This document shows, one piece after another, positions 10,216 to 20,440 of a DNA stretch of 64,000 nt (positions are counted from its first letter, which is position 1; every line of letters begins with the position of its first letter). A program made the position numbers and the translations under genes. The stretch lies in the NCBI GenBank assembly GCA_003508835.1, contig PUFA01000211.1:186001-250000 (forward strand). Direction: 5' to 3'. The notes under the pieces were generated by a model that saw only the letters and a program-made list of their open reading frames with translations, searched no databases and was not told where the DNA came from. Source of the DNA: Eonycteris spelaea. Its lineage: Eukaryota > Chordata > Mammalia > Chiroptera > Pteropodidae.

Positions 10216-11344
10216 TCCTCTTTTTTATAATTTTTAAAATAAGGTGAGCAGTGAACAGTAGTGAGCTGGTAGCCTCACTTCTTTCCGAGTTCCAGGTCGT
10301 AAAGCTGTTTGCAGAACTGAGTACAGACAGAGACCTTAGCACCTGATGCTTTGTGCACATGATTCAAGAGGCTTCTCTGTCAGATGCGCCTGCGTGTTTC
10401 AGTCTGACTAGACAGGCCTGATGGTGTTGCTGGAGTGGGGAGGCCTGCCCTGATGGGGTCCTTTAGAAACAATGTCCACTGGAGAAGTGTAGCCTCTGCT
10501 GGCAGCTGGAAGGTCCCACCTCCCTCGCCCAGGTACATAGACAGGGCTTTTCTTTCATCCTGACATCGTTAAGAAGGGACGCTGAACAATCCTGAGTGAG
10601 GAAAAGGGCAGAGGAACTGTGGGCTGCTTGATGATGATACAAACATTTACTAGACCAAGTCTGGCAACAGGATCTAGGAGGCCCAGGTTGTCAGTGACCT
10701 AGCGACTGTGCAAAGGTGTGAAGATGCTTTCCACGAGGGAGGGCACTGCCATCACAGGCTGGGCACACTGCAGGGGACTGCCTCCACCGGGCCGAAACAG
10801 GAACATTTTCTCCTAATCCCCTGTCCCTGGGAGCCTCTTCCTGACCCACACATAGGCCACTGGTTGTTCACAGCAGCCTGGAGTTCTAGTACTGGCTCCT
10901 CCATTTCTGGACTATGACACACCTGTCCGAAATGTCAGTGCCTTCTCTATTGACACTTACCCCATCAGCCTTTCCAAACTGTATGGAGACCTGTCTGAAA
11001 AGTGACAGGGCAAATTATAAAGTGCCATGTGAGTGTGAGGTATCATTGTGGCAACTATTACATTTTTTCACTGGTTCACACTTAGCTAAAGAGTAGGAAA
11101 TCTCTTCAAGTTGAGATTTCCAACCAAAGATGCCTCTTGTTTCTATGTGCTTCAAAGAGGTCCTGTAAGGATTCTTGAAATTCTAACAGCTTTTACAAAA
11201 CATTTTGGTAGAGTTAGATGTAAATGAATCATAAATATATGGATTAATTTTATAAATTGAAATAGTATTTGGCAGAATGTTTAGTGAAAATTCAGTAGAT
11301 TCAGTTGAAAATCAACCAGGTTTGCTTTCTCCAAACATGCTAAT
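10216..11344. other. Unannotated intronic sequence
   Basis: No repeat or exon recognised with confidence. Around 10875-10950 there is a faint MIR-like pattern (GAGTTCTAGTACTGGCTCCT) too short to call. Confidence 0.35.

Positions 11345-11407
<63 letters not shown>
11345..11407 (+). repeat. (GA)n microsatellite
   Basis: About 60 bases of GA repeat with a GGA interruption near 11357 and an AAA interruption near 11393. It is a long all-purine tract. Confidence 0.95.
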
Positions 11408-11778
11408 ACTTTTAAAATTTATTGTCTAGAAACTTCTATTTGGAGGTTTCATGTGGGGGACACGTACTCCCATCCTCCTTCTGTTTGTTGGAGAACTGAA
11501 AGGAGTGGAGTTGGCAGCTGGCTGAGTGGAGGACCCAGGCCCTCCCGTGCTTGCGCAGTGGTCTGCCCTGAAGACCAGAGTCACAGAGCTGAGCGGTTGT
11601 GGCTTATCGCTGAACAAGTAAGAAGATGGGCTCCTCAAAGGGAGGAATGCCCTCCATGCCCACTTAAGCGTCTGCATTAGAGCTTTTTGATTCTTTTATA
11701 CCACCCAGTGCGGGCTCTTTTAGCCCAAACGTTTCCTAATCTTTCCTCTGCCATGACCTCTGCTGTCTCTCAATAACA
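11408..11778. other. Unannotated intronic sequence
   Basis: Nothing recognised. The overlapping open frames at 11426-11680 on both strands look like chance. Confidence 0.35.
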
Positions 11779-11990
11779 GCAGCAGCAACAGCAGACGTTT
11801 ATGTAGCTTATTACATACCAGGCACTGTACTAAGCCCACCACGCATGTTAACTCGTTTGAGCTTCACAATCCCCATTAATAGAGAGCGTTGCTGTCCCTG
11901 TTCAAAGATGAGGAAACTGAGACACACAAAAAAGAAGTAACCTGCCCAAGATCACGGAGCTAATAAGTGGCAGGACTGGATTCAAAATGA
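11779..11990 (-). repeat. MIR (reverse), well preserved
   Basis: ACATACCAGGCACTGTACTA, GTTAACTCGTTTGAGCTTCA, AAAGATGAGGAAACTGAGAC, CCTGCCCAAGATCACGGAGC and AATAAGTGGCAGGACTGGAT follow the reverse MIR consensus. Confidence 0.9.
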
Positions 11991-11997
11991 GGTTATC

Positions 11998-12632
11998 TGG
12001 AGGGAATGTAAAGTAGTGCAGCCACTGTGACAAACAGTTTGGTGGTTCCCCCAAAAGTTAAACATAAAATTACCATAGAACCTAGAAATTCTACTCCTAG
12101 GTATATACCCCAAAGAACTGAAAGGAGGTGTTCAAACAAAAACTTGCACAAGAATTTTCATAGCAGCACTATTCTCAATAGTCTAAAGGTGGGATGAATG
12201 GATACACAGAATATGGTACATCCATGCAACGGACCTATACAATAGAATATTCTTCAGTCATTAAAAGGTATGAAATACTGATAAATGCTACAATGTGGAT
12301 GAAGCCCCCAAATATGCTAAATGAAAGAAGCCAGACATAACAGATCGCATATGATATGATTCCATTAATATGAAATGTCCAGAATAGGGAAATGCATTGA
12401 GACAGAAAGGAGATTGGTGGATGCCAGGGATTGGGGGAGGGGAAAAGATGAAGAAGTAACTGCTTGGTGGGTATGGGGTTTTCTTTTGGGAACAACGAAA
12501 ATGTTTTGGAACTAGACAGAGGTAGTAGTTGCACAATGTTGTGAATATTCTAAATGCCACTGAATGGTACACTTTAAAAATGGTTAATTTGTTATGTGAA
12601 TTTCACCTCCAATTGAAAAAAAAAAAAAACTA
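11998..12632 (+). mobile_element. L1 3' end with poly(A)
   Basis: It runs from GAATGTAAAGTAGTGCAGCC through CTAGGTATATACCCCAAAGA and ATAGCAGCACTATTCTCAAT. The 3'UTR has AAATGTCCAGAATAGGGAAA and TGGTTAATTTGTTATGTGAA and ends in an A14 tail at about 12619-12632. Degraded ORF2 tail, 5'-truncated, antisense to FARS2. Confidence 0.9.
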
Positions 12633-13268
12633 GTCGATTTGGTTTCAGGGCCCAGCTATCAGCTATCACACTCGCCTGTTCCACCACTCTCCACATGCCT
12701 TCCCTTTCACACCTCCAACCTTTTCCTTGTATCCCAACCTCCCCAAGGAAGTATCAGGGTTTGAAAACTATTGAGAAGGATATAACTTCTTTTAATCATT
12801 CTGTTCAAGAAAGAGATGAACTGAGCCCATGTTCCTTTCTAGCTCTGCCCTTTGACTAATGGAGAGGGCACGAGCCGGGGATGACGTATAACTGACATGG
12901 AGCGGGAAGCACTTAGAACCTTAATAAAGGTCCTTCCTGAGTATAGGGCCATTAAAGGTGACTGGGAAGCCAAGTGCCTGCTGGAAAAAGAAGAGGGCTG
13001 TGAGGAGGGGCTGCAGCCACGGTTCCTGTCCTCCCCCGGCGGGCCGGGCAGCACAGAGCTGTCCTCATGCAGGCACAACCTTCAGGACCAGAAAATTTCC
13101 CTGAAGGAGATAATAGTCTGCATCGACAACCTGAGATTTTAAAGGCAAATGAAAGTTCTCTTTTATGTACTTCACAGCTTCTACTGACAGGCAAAGTAAA
13201 AGAGAATACCCATACTGAGTGTGAGAGGTCAAATTTCATTATAATGAGTTTGAAGAGACAGTCTAAAC
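12633..13268. other. Unannotated intronic sequence
   Basis: No repeat or exon recognised. Short overlapping frames at 12839-13324 appear to be chance. Confidence 0.35.
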
Positions 13269-13291
13269 TGTGTGTGTGTGTGTGTGTGTGT
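13269..13291 (+). repeat. (TG)n microsatellite
   Basis: Eleven uninterrupted TG units. Confidence 0.9.
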
Positions 13292-13424
13292 CTCAGAATT
13301 TCATTACACTGGGATACTGGCTAAAGTGAGCTGGTCATTGACAAGAACATGAGTTGTTAACAGAGATTTTAGTGGGAGAATCTTAGAATGTTTGAGCTTC
13401 AAGGGCTTCAACTATCAGTATTCA

Positions 13425-13515
13425 TTCTTGATCCATTTAGTCATTCAACAAACAACATGCTCCAGGCAGTGAGCCAGACAGAGACAAGTATCTGAAGGAA
13501 ACCCAGAACCAAAGC
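13425..13515 (-). repeat. L2 3'-end fragment (reverse)
   Basis: TAGTCATTCAACAAACAACA, TGCTCCAGGCAGTGAGCCAG and ACAGAGACAAGTATCTGAAG resemble the reverse L2 end ('ttcaacaaatatttattgag', 'gccaggcactgtgctagg', 'gacaaggtccctg'). Confidence 0.45.
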
Positions 13516-14998
13516 GCTCACACTCGGGGATAGTACTCTGCCAAGGTCCTGCAGCAACCAGACAAGGGCCAGACAAGGGCCATTCCCCTTACAGTCACGG
13601 CAAGGCTTACGCTTGCATAGCTACATCATGGTGGTTCGCAGTGAAGTTAGCCATGCTCCACTCCAACCTCATATACTCCTGAGACTTGCTACTTCAGCAA
13701 ATGACTTTCCCCTCTGGTACTGCCCCATGAGCATTTATGTGGTGTTAACTGTCTAGCACAGTGCTGAGCACTACAAGCCCACAAAAGGGACTCATTCATC
13801 CTGCCTATCAGGAGCTTACCTGCAGTGAGGAGAAAGCAGGACAAGACAGCCCACCTTTCCACGAGAACGGCTGGGTGTGAATGATGCCATGGTGCCCACC
13901 CCGTTTCCTTTCTGCTTTCCCACTTGGCTTCCCATCAGCTCTCGCTTTGAGAGACTTGGCCTGGCTCATGAAACTGGAAACATGACTCAGACTTCTGAAA
14001 TGTAGTTCCACTTGAATCCCATTCCCTGCTCTGGTGTGATCGCCAAGGTCGCCCAGCTCTACCACCCTGAGCATGTCCGGCCACTGGTATAGAAATGAAG
14101 ATCCAGGGTGGGAGGAGCAGCCTTGTGTGGGCAGATGGGAGAGCTGGGCAGGACATGCCAGCAGGCAAGGATTCTGTGTTTTGATGCCTCCTCCTCCCAA
14201 AGCCCTAATCTTAGACCTAAGGAAAAGGATGCTCAGGTGCTGCATACAGTCAAGTCTAGATTAGTAAAGCGTTGTCAATATTAGAGATGTTTAAAAGGGA
14301 TACTATCCCAGGTTTCTCTTTTTTTCTGGACAACTAAGTGATAAATTTAACAAGTATCAAAAGTATGGCTAAAAGTAGTGCTGCTCTCAGTTCGCAGTGT
14401 GCCCAGGAGAGACTTTCTGAAAGCACTCAGGACTGCCAAGCGTCATTGGAAGGAAGAGCAATGGGTCAGCGTGCTAGCGAGGGTTGGAATACTTCTATTA
14501 CACAATCACTTGGTTTACCCTGGCAACCACACAGCCTTCGAACTCGAAATAAAACCCTTCCATGGGATGCAGCCAAAACCCAGCTCCTGCAACATCCACA
14601 ATGGTCTGCTTTTCCATCTGTGACAAGAGCAGTTCCTTTATGTTCTTGGATGGTGCATTGGACACCCCAGAATAGATCATTTTGACCAGTAGTCATTGCA
14701 GATGCCACCTATCCGTGCAGAGATTACTCAACAGGAGAGAAAGTGCTGTCATGGGGTAGGTTCCATTTTCAGAGTAATGAAAATGGGATGCCCAATTCAC
14801 TCTGAATTTATCTCTTGCTTGTATGATGCAGAAGCACAGTTGCAACCTCACAAGGCCGACACCTTGTACACAGTTGGGAGAGTAAAACCTGCAATGCTTT
14901 CACGGGCAGGGTTTCACTCAGGCAAGAGGAACAGTGTGATAGAAAAAGAAGAGGGAGGGGAACTATTTGTTCATGGCCATGCCAGAAAATACAGATTG
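13516..14998. other. Unannotated intronic sequence
   Basis: No clear repeat. A weak L2-like stretch at 13735-13820 (TAGCACAGTGCTGAGCACTA) may exist. Open frames of 145 codons (13808-14245, minus), 115 codons (14338-14685, plus) and 120 codons (14696-15058, plus) show no domain and overlap others on the opposite strand; I do not call them genes. Confidence 0.4.
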
Positions 14999-14999
14999 G

Positions 15000-15237
15000 A
15001 ATGGGGCACGGTAGAGTTAAGAAGACAGAATTTGCAGTTAGAAAGACATGGGTTCTAACATCTACTCTTTGCTCTCTGTGTGATTTGAGGATGTTTAACC
15101 CCTTGTGATGTGAGGATAACAATACTTGCTTTCTAGGGTTTGTGTTGATTGAGTGAGGGATGTATGTAGCATACTAATATAGGACCTGGCAGCCCAGAAT
15201 GAGTGCTCAATACCTACTAGTTTGTCTCATATTTCTC
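15000..15237 (+). repeat. MIR, near full length
   Basis: GAATTTGCAGTTAGAAAGAC, CATGGGTTCTAACATCTACT, GATAACAATACTTGCTTTCT and AGTGCTCAATACCTACTAGT follow the MIR consensus. Confidence 0.8.
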
Positions 15238-15599
15238 CTTTACTCATGGGTCTAATTGGGAAAGAACTGACACTTCTGGGAGGGAGGACTTGTATTTCCT
15301 AGCGGTTTCTTTTCACCTCCCTTTATGGGCTTGGCATCTGACCTGGGGCCAAGGGGAGGATAAATGTCCCTTCTAGAGAGCATAAACACAGGCAGCTTTG
15401 GCTGGGAAAGTTAAGTGAGGCATGGAAGTCAGGAGACTGATGAATTAGCATTCAGATTGGGCATGATTTAAACACGTGGTCTTGACACACCTGGAGCACC
15501 CAGCTCAGGTGATGAGGGAGACTGAGCTACTGAGCTCCACAGGCCACTCTTTCAAGACTGGGGCACACAGCAGCTCTACCTAATACATAGAAACAGTAC
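15238..15599. other. Unannotated intronic sequence
   Basis: Nothing recognised. Confidence 0.35.
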
Positions 15600-16237
15600 A
15601 GGGAGGCAGCCAAAATAAAGAGACAAAGGAACAGGTCCTAAATGAAAGAATAGAAAAAAGCTCCGGAAAAAGAATTGAACAAAATAAAGACAAGTAATCT
15701 ACCAGAAGCAGAGTTCAAAACACTGGTCATAGGATGTTCAATGATCTCAGTGAAAACTTCAACAAAGAGATAGGAAACAAAAATGGAGATAGAAAACATA
15801 AAAAAGAGCCAGTCAGAAATGAAGAATACAATAACTGAAATGAAAAAAACATTAGAGGGAATCAACAGTAGCTTAGATGAAGCAGAGGATTGAATCAGAG
15901 ATCTGAGGGAAGAGAAGGTAGAAAACACCCAATCAGAACAGCAACAGTAAAAAGAATTCAAAAAATGAGGACAGTTAAGGGGCCACTGGGACAATATCAA
16001 ATGTACCAACATTTGCATCATGAGGATATCATAAGAAGAAAGAGAGCAAGGAATTGAAAATTTATTGGAAGAAATAATGCTGAAAAATTTCCCTAACCTG
16101 ATGAAGGAAATAAAAATATAAGCCAGGAAGTGCAGAGTCCCACCAAGATGAGTCCCAATCAAGATGAATCCCAAAAGGTCCACACCAAGATACATCATAA
16201 TTCTAATGCCAAAAGTTAAAGACAAAGAGAGAATTCT
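15600..16237 (+). mobile_element. L1 ORF1 region (left arm of a half-LINE-like element)
   Basis: This is the ORF1 (RNA-binding protein) part of an L1. It carries AATCAACAGTAGCTTAGATG, GAAAACACCCAATCAGAACA, GGGCCACTGGGACAATATCA, GATATCATAAGAAGAAAGAG and ACACCAAGATACATCATAAT. Many stops and small indels break the frame. It is interrupted by another L1 at 16238 and resumes at 17193; the last 19 bases are the left copy of the target duplication. Antisense to FARS2. Confidence 0.88.
16219..16237. repeat. Target-site duplication, left copy
   Basis: AAGACAAAGAGAGAATTCT here and AAGACAAAGAAAGAATTCT at 17174-17192 agree at 18 of 19 bases. They flank the nested L1, and each continues the host ORF1 sequence on its own side. 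Confidence 0.88.
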
Positions 16238-17173
16238 ATTTTTTAAAAATTAAGTTTATTGGAGTAACATTGGTTAATGCAATTATATAATTTTCAGGTG
16301 TACATTATCATTTGACATCTGTATATTCTACCGTGTGTTTACCACCCAAAGTCCAGTTTCCTTCAACTACCATATATTTAATCCCTTTATCAATTTTACC
16401 CTCCCCCTATCCTCTTATATTTGGCCCCCCTTACCCCATCTACTTACTCCCTCCTTCTCTACCCCACTACTAACCACTGGTCATAGTCCTCTGGTAACCA
16501 CTAGCCTATAGTCCATGTCCATGAGTCTCTGTTTGTTTGTCCTATTCATTAGTTGCTTTTTCTGTCTGGCTTATTCCACTTAGCATGATTATCTCAAGGT
16601 CTATCCATGCTGTCGCAAATGGCAGTATTTCATCTCTTCTTATGTCTGAATAATATTCCATTGTATATATGTACCACAGCTTCTTTAGCCAATCACCTAT
16701 CATAGGACACTTCAGTTGCTTCCATGTCCTGGCCACTGTGAATCATGCTGCTATGGACATTGGTGTGCGAATACCTTTTTGAATATGGGTTTTCAAGTCT
16801 TTGGGATATATACCCAGTAGAGGGATTGCTGGATCATATGGCAGATCAATTCTTAGTTTTTTGAGGAACTTCATACTGTTTTCCATAGTGGCTGTACCAA
16901 TTTGCAGTCCCACCAGTAGTGTATGAGGTTCCTCTTTCTCTGCATCTCTCCAACATTTGTTATTACTTGTCCTGTTGATTATAGCTATTCTAACAGGTGT
17001 GAGATGGTATCTCATTGTAGTTTTGATTTGCATTTCCCTAACAGCTAGCAATGTGAACATCTTTTCATATATTTGTTGGCCATTTGTATGTCCTCTAGGG
17101 AGAAGTGTCTGTTCAGGTCTTCTGCCCATCTTTTGATTGGATCATTTGGGGTTTTTTGTTGTTGTTGTTATTG
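16238..17173 (-). mobile_element. Nested L1 3' fragment (bat-type 3'UTR plus ORF2 C-terminus)
   Basis: On the minus strand it encodes the C-terminal ORF2 region in pieces: 17129-16743 includes [18 protein letters not shown], and 16736-16542 includes KLWYIYTMEYYSDIRRDE. A non-coding 3' end reads back as GGAGTAACATTGGTTAATGC, TTTTCAGGTGTACATTATCA and TGTGTTTACCACCCAAAGTC, which I associate with bat L1. It is 5'-truncated and the poly(A) tail is reduced to an AT-rich remnant. It is the only L1 in the intron in FARS2 sense orientation and is younger than its host element. Confidence 0.9.
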
Positions 17174-17192
17174 AAGACAAAGAAAGAATTCT
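17174..17192. repeat. Target-site duplication, right copy
   Basis: Partner of 16219-16237 with a single G/A difference. The host L1 ORF1 sequence resumes in register right after it (AAAAGTAGCAAGAC). Confidence 0.88.
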
Positions 17193-17783
17193 AAAAGTAG
17201 CAAGACAAAGGCAGCTAGTTATTTACAAGGGAGCTCCTATAAGACTGTCAGCTGATATCTCAATAGAAATTTGTGCGGATTAGAAAGGATTGTCATGAAG
17301 TATTCAAAATGATGAAAAGCAAAGACCTATAACCAAGATTACTCTACCCAGCAAAGCTATCATTTGGAATCGAAGGACAGATAAGAGCTTCCTAGAAAGG
17401 TCTTAGCTTCCAAGAAAAAGCTAAAGGAGTTCATCACCACCAAATCAGTATTATGAGAAGTGTTAAAGAAACTTCTTTAAGAAGAAAAAAAAATGTGAAT
17501 AACGAAATGGCAATAGCTACATATCTATCAACAATTACTTTAAATGCAAATGGATTAAATGCTTCAATCAAAAGATATGGGGGGCTGAACGTATAAGAAA
17601 AGAAGACCCTTACATGTGATCCTGTAAGAGGCTCACTTCAGATTGAAAGATACACACAGACTGAAAGTAAAGGAATGAAAAAAAATGTTTCGTGAAAATG
17701 GAAACAAACAAATCAACAAAAGCCAGGGTAGGAATGCTTAATACAGGCAAAACAGACTTTAAAACAAAAGACAAAGAACCTAG
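17193..17783 (+). mobile_element. L1 ORF1 C-terminal part, inter-ORF spacer and first part of ORF2
   Basis: The host L1 continues: GGAGCTCCTATAAGACTGTC, CAAAGCTATCATTTGGAATC and GGAGTTCATCACCACCAAAT (ORF1 end). ATGGCAATAGCTACATATCT then lies near the ORF2 start, followed by ORF2 endonuclease-like sequence to TAAAACAAAAGACAAAGAA. At about 17783 it switches abruptly to the ORF2 C-terminus and 3' end. The endonuclease remainder, the reverse transcriptase and most of the C-terminal domain, roughly 3 kb, are absent. Confidence 0.85.
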
Positions 17784-18420
17784 TAATTCCATTTCTGGGT
17801 ATTTATTTGAAGAAACTCAAAACATTAATTTGAAAAGACGTATGCATCCATATGTTCATTGCAGCATTATTTACAATAGCCAAGGTATGGAGGCAACCTG
17901 CATGTCCATCAACATATGAATGGAAAAAGAAGAGAGGTGCATATATTAATGGACTATTACTTCGCCATAAAAAAGAATGAAATCTTGCCTCCTGCAACAA
18001 CATGGATAGACCTACAGGGTACTATACTCAGTGAAATACGTCAGACAGAGAAAGATAAATACCATATTATTTCATTTATATGTAGAGTCTAAAAACAAAA
18101 TAAACAAACAAACAGAAACAAATTCATAGATACAGAGAAGATGTTGATAATTGCCAGATGGGAGGGGAGTTGAGAGTGATGGGTGAAGAAGGGGAAGGGA
18201 TTATGAGGTACAAATCGGTAGTTACACAATAGTAATTGGGATGTAAAATATAGCATAGGGAATATAGTCAAAAGTATAATAACTATGTATGGTGTCAGAT
18301 GGGTACTAGATTTATTGCGGTGATCACTTTGTAAGTTTTATATAAATGTCTAATCACTATGTTGTATATCTGAAACGAATGTATGTCAACTGTAATTGAA
18401 AAATAAAAAATTATTAAGAA
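17784..18420 (+). mobile_element. L1 ORF2 tail and 3'UTR (right arm of the half-LINE-like element)
   Basis: It starts at ORF2's 'AIPLLGIY'-equivalent codons (TAATTCCATTTCTGGGTATT), then CATTGCAGCATTATTTACAA, GGAGGCAACCTGCATGTCCA, ACAACATGGATAGACCTACA and a 3'UTR ending TATGTCAACTGTAATTGAAA plus an A-rich tail. A 75-codon open frame (17692-17919) runs across the junction, but its right part is not in the ORF2 frame, so it is not a surviving protein. Confidence 0.88.
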
Positions 18421-18638
18421 AAACAAGTGGTCTGAAAACCAAGTAAATCATACCTATCCTCCCCACCCCAAACCTTCTTCTGCATTAAAAAAAGAAGAAA
18501 AAGAAAAAAGGAGAGAATGAAATTCTGATAATAAGACCTAGGGTCCCATGACTACACCACTTTTCCTAATGAACTGCCTGAGGTTTTCCGTGACAGAAGG
18601 AATCATTGATTTAATATAAGGAAATAACCGCAGGCCTA
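18421..18638. other. Unannotated, A/AG-rich near 18485-18515
   Basis: A short A-rich stretch with AAAGAAGAAAAAGAAAAAAG. Nothing else is recognised. Confidence 0.35.
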
Positions 18639-18639
18639 G

Positions 18640-18740
18640 AATGCAGAAGATTCCCAGGCCAAGCCCCAGCAATGTCTGTGTGACTTTAGGCAGGCCATTT
18701 AACATCACCAATGAAAGAAATGGACTAACTGGGCTCCAAG
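18640..18740 (+). repeat. MIR core fragment
   Basis: GCAATGTCTGTGTGACTTTA, GGCAGGCCATTTAACATCAC and ATGAAAGAAATGGACTAACT follow 'agctgtgtgaccttgggcaagtcacttaac' and 'tctgtaaaatggg'. Confidence 0.65.
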
Positions 18741-20015
18741 CCTTCTTCTGGCTCCAACATCCCAAAAGTCATTTGAGAATGGAAGAGATTCTAAAGTAAA
18801 TGAGCCTGTGCAGAAAATGAGCCAGTCCGGCAGCCATTATTTGCAGAGCCTGCATGGGATGAAAGAGAAGGGGCCCTGATCTGGGGGGTTTTTCAGAACA
18901 GGCTAAAACACAGATGTAAGCTGCATGAGTGATAAAAACAAGAGCAAAGTGAGTTGGCTCAATGAGGATGGATTATATCTTGGTAGGGCCCACTAGGAAA
19001 GGCTTCCAGTGGAAGGTGGCTCTCCAGTTACAACAGACACTCTGGACACCTTTCAGGCCCTCTCCATCGACTACCTTCACCCACCCCACCTCCAACACAC
19101 ATAATCTCTGAAAGTAAGAGGTCTGCCTTCTCATCATCTCAGAATGGTCTGCCTGAGGCCTGACGCTCCCCAGTGCACCATTCTGAGTGCACCTCCCCCC
19201 AGTTCAAGCCAGTGAGCATCTGAGTTGCCTCTCAGTGCTGCTGCTGCAGTTGCGATTTCATCCCAGGGGGTTTCTGTTCCTTGGAGTCAGTCACAAGAAA
19301 CCAAAGCAGATGGTTCCCTGACAGTTATTGCCTTGGGAGAGAGAACTCCAGTCCAGGCCTTGATGTAGGAGAGCCGAGCTAGGGAAAGATAAGCTTGCAG
19401 GGCGCAGCTCAAGCAGTCTTGCTTTCAATCCCGCTCCCTCTGCCCCTGCTCCTGCCCAGCTCCGTTATCTGAACATTGGCAACTTAAGAGCCCTCAGAGA
19501 CACACATTTTGCAGGCAAGAAATGTGTTTTCACATCAAACACTTGCCAAGCAGGGAAGCATCAAAGCACCGCCCCCCCCCGCCCTGTTTAATTCCCATCA
19601 ATCTCTGTAACTTTTCCAGGTCTTTCTGAGTGAGTGTCTTATGTCAAGGGCCTTGGGAGGAAGGAGTTCATGCTGTTGCCTCCTGGGGAGTGGGCCAGTG
19701 TTCCTGGTCTCTCCATGCTCGTACATATGAAAATAACCGCTCTGGAGAGACCCTCTAATAGAAGCTCTTATGGAGAGGCACAGGGATACAGCTTCGCCCA
19801 GTGCTACCATGCTCGCCAAGGGACACCCAGCTGGCTCTTATTTTCTGATACATGTCCTCATCCAAAGATACAGAGAATAAACTTGCAGGGTTTCTGAAGG
19901 GACTCATTGAAAATAAAAATATGCAAAGTGTTTAGCATAGTTCAGGAGTATAGGCAACAACTGTTATTATCATTTAGTAGCTAAAGATTATGGAGCCTCT
20001 ACTTCGGGCCACACA
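18741..20015. other. Unannotated intronic sequence
   Basis: No repeat or exon recognised. It includes a C-run at 19570-19580 and a short CTGCTGCTGCAG at about 19239. Confidence 0.35.
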
Positions 20016-20019
20016 GAAT

Positions 20020-20105
20020 GACCCAGATGGCATTAGACAAATTATCTAAGCTTCAATGTCTTCATCTGTAAAAATGGATCACTGACATGATACACCTTAC
20101 AGTTT
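20020..20105 (+). repeat. MIR core fragment
   Basis: AGACAAATTATCTAAGCTTC, AATGTCTTCATCTGTAAAAA and TGGATCACTGACATGATACA match the MIR 3' half. It is cut off by the L1 that follows. Confidence 0.65.
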
Positions 20106-20107
20106 GG

Positions 20108-20440
20108 AGGAATCTTGAAGACACTATATTAAGTGAAACAGGCCAGACACGAAAGGTCAAATGTTATATAATTCCACTTATATGAGGTACATACAGTAGT
20201 CAAATTCATAGAGACAGAGGGTAGAAGGGTCATTGCCAGGGGCTGGGGGGGGATAGGAAGTTAGTGTTTAATGGGGACAGAGTTTCACTTTATGAAGATG
20301 AAAAAGTCCTGGAGATGGATGGTAGTGATGGTTGCAGAACAATGTGAATGTACTTAAGGCCACAGAACCATACACTTAAAATAGTTAATATGGTAACTTT
20401 TGTTATGTATTTTTTATCACAATAAAAAAATTTGAGGAGA
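20108..20440 (+). mobile_element. L1 3'UTR fragment
   Basis: TATTAAGTGAAACAGGCCAG, TTGCCAGGGGCTGGGGGGGG, CATACACTTAAAATAGTTAA and TTTTGTTATGTATTTTTTAT, ending in CACAATAAAAAAATT, follow an old L1 (L1ME/MD type) 3' end. Antisense to FARS2. Confidence 0.85.

Noticed and set aside
15638..16225. 195-codon open frame on the minus strand
   Set aside because: It is the antisense of the degraded L1 ORF1. Antisense of A-rich L1 sequence is low in stop codons and gives hydrophobic S/F/I-rich translations by chance.
16542..17129. Two minus-strand frames matching L1 ORF2 C-terminus as a host gene
   Set aside because: They are pieces of the nested, frameshifted L1.
17692..17919. 75-codon frame crossing the L1 deletion junction, a possible fusion protein
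   Set aside because: The part right of the junction is not in the ORF2 frame and the surrounding element is broken, so it is a chance open frame.
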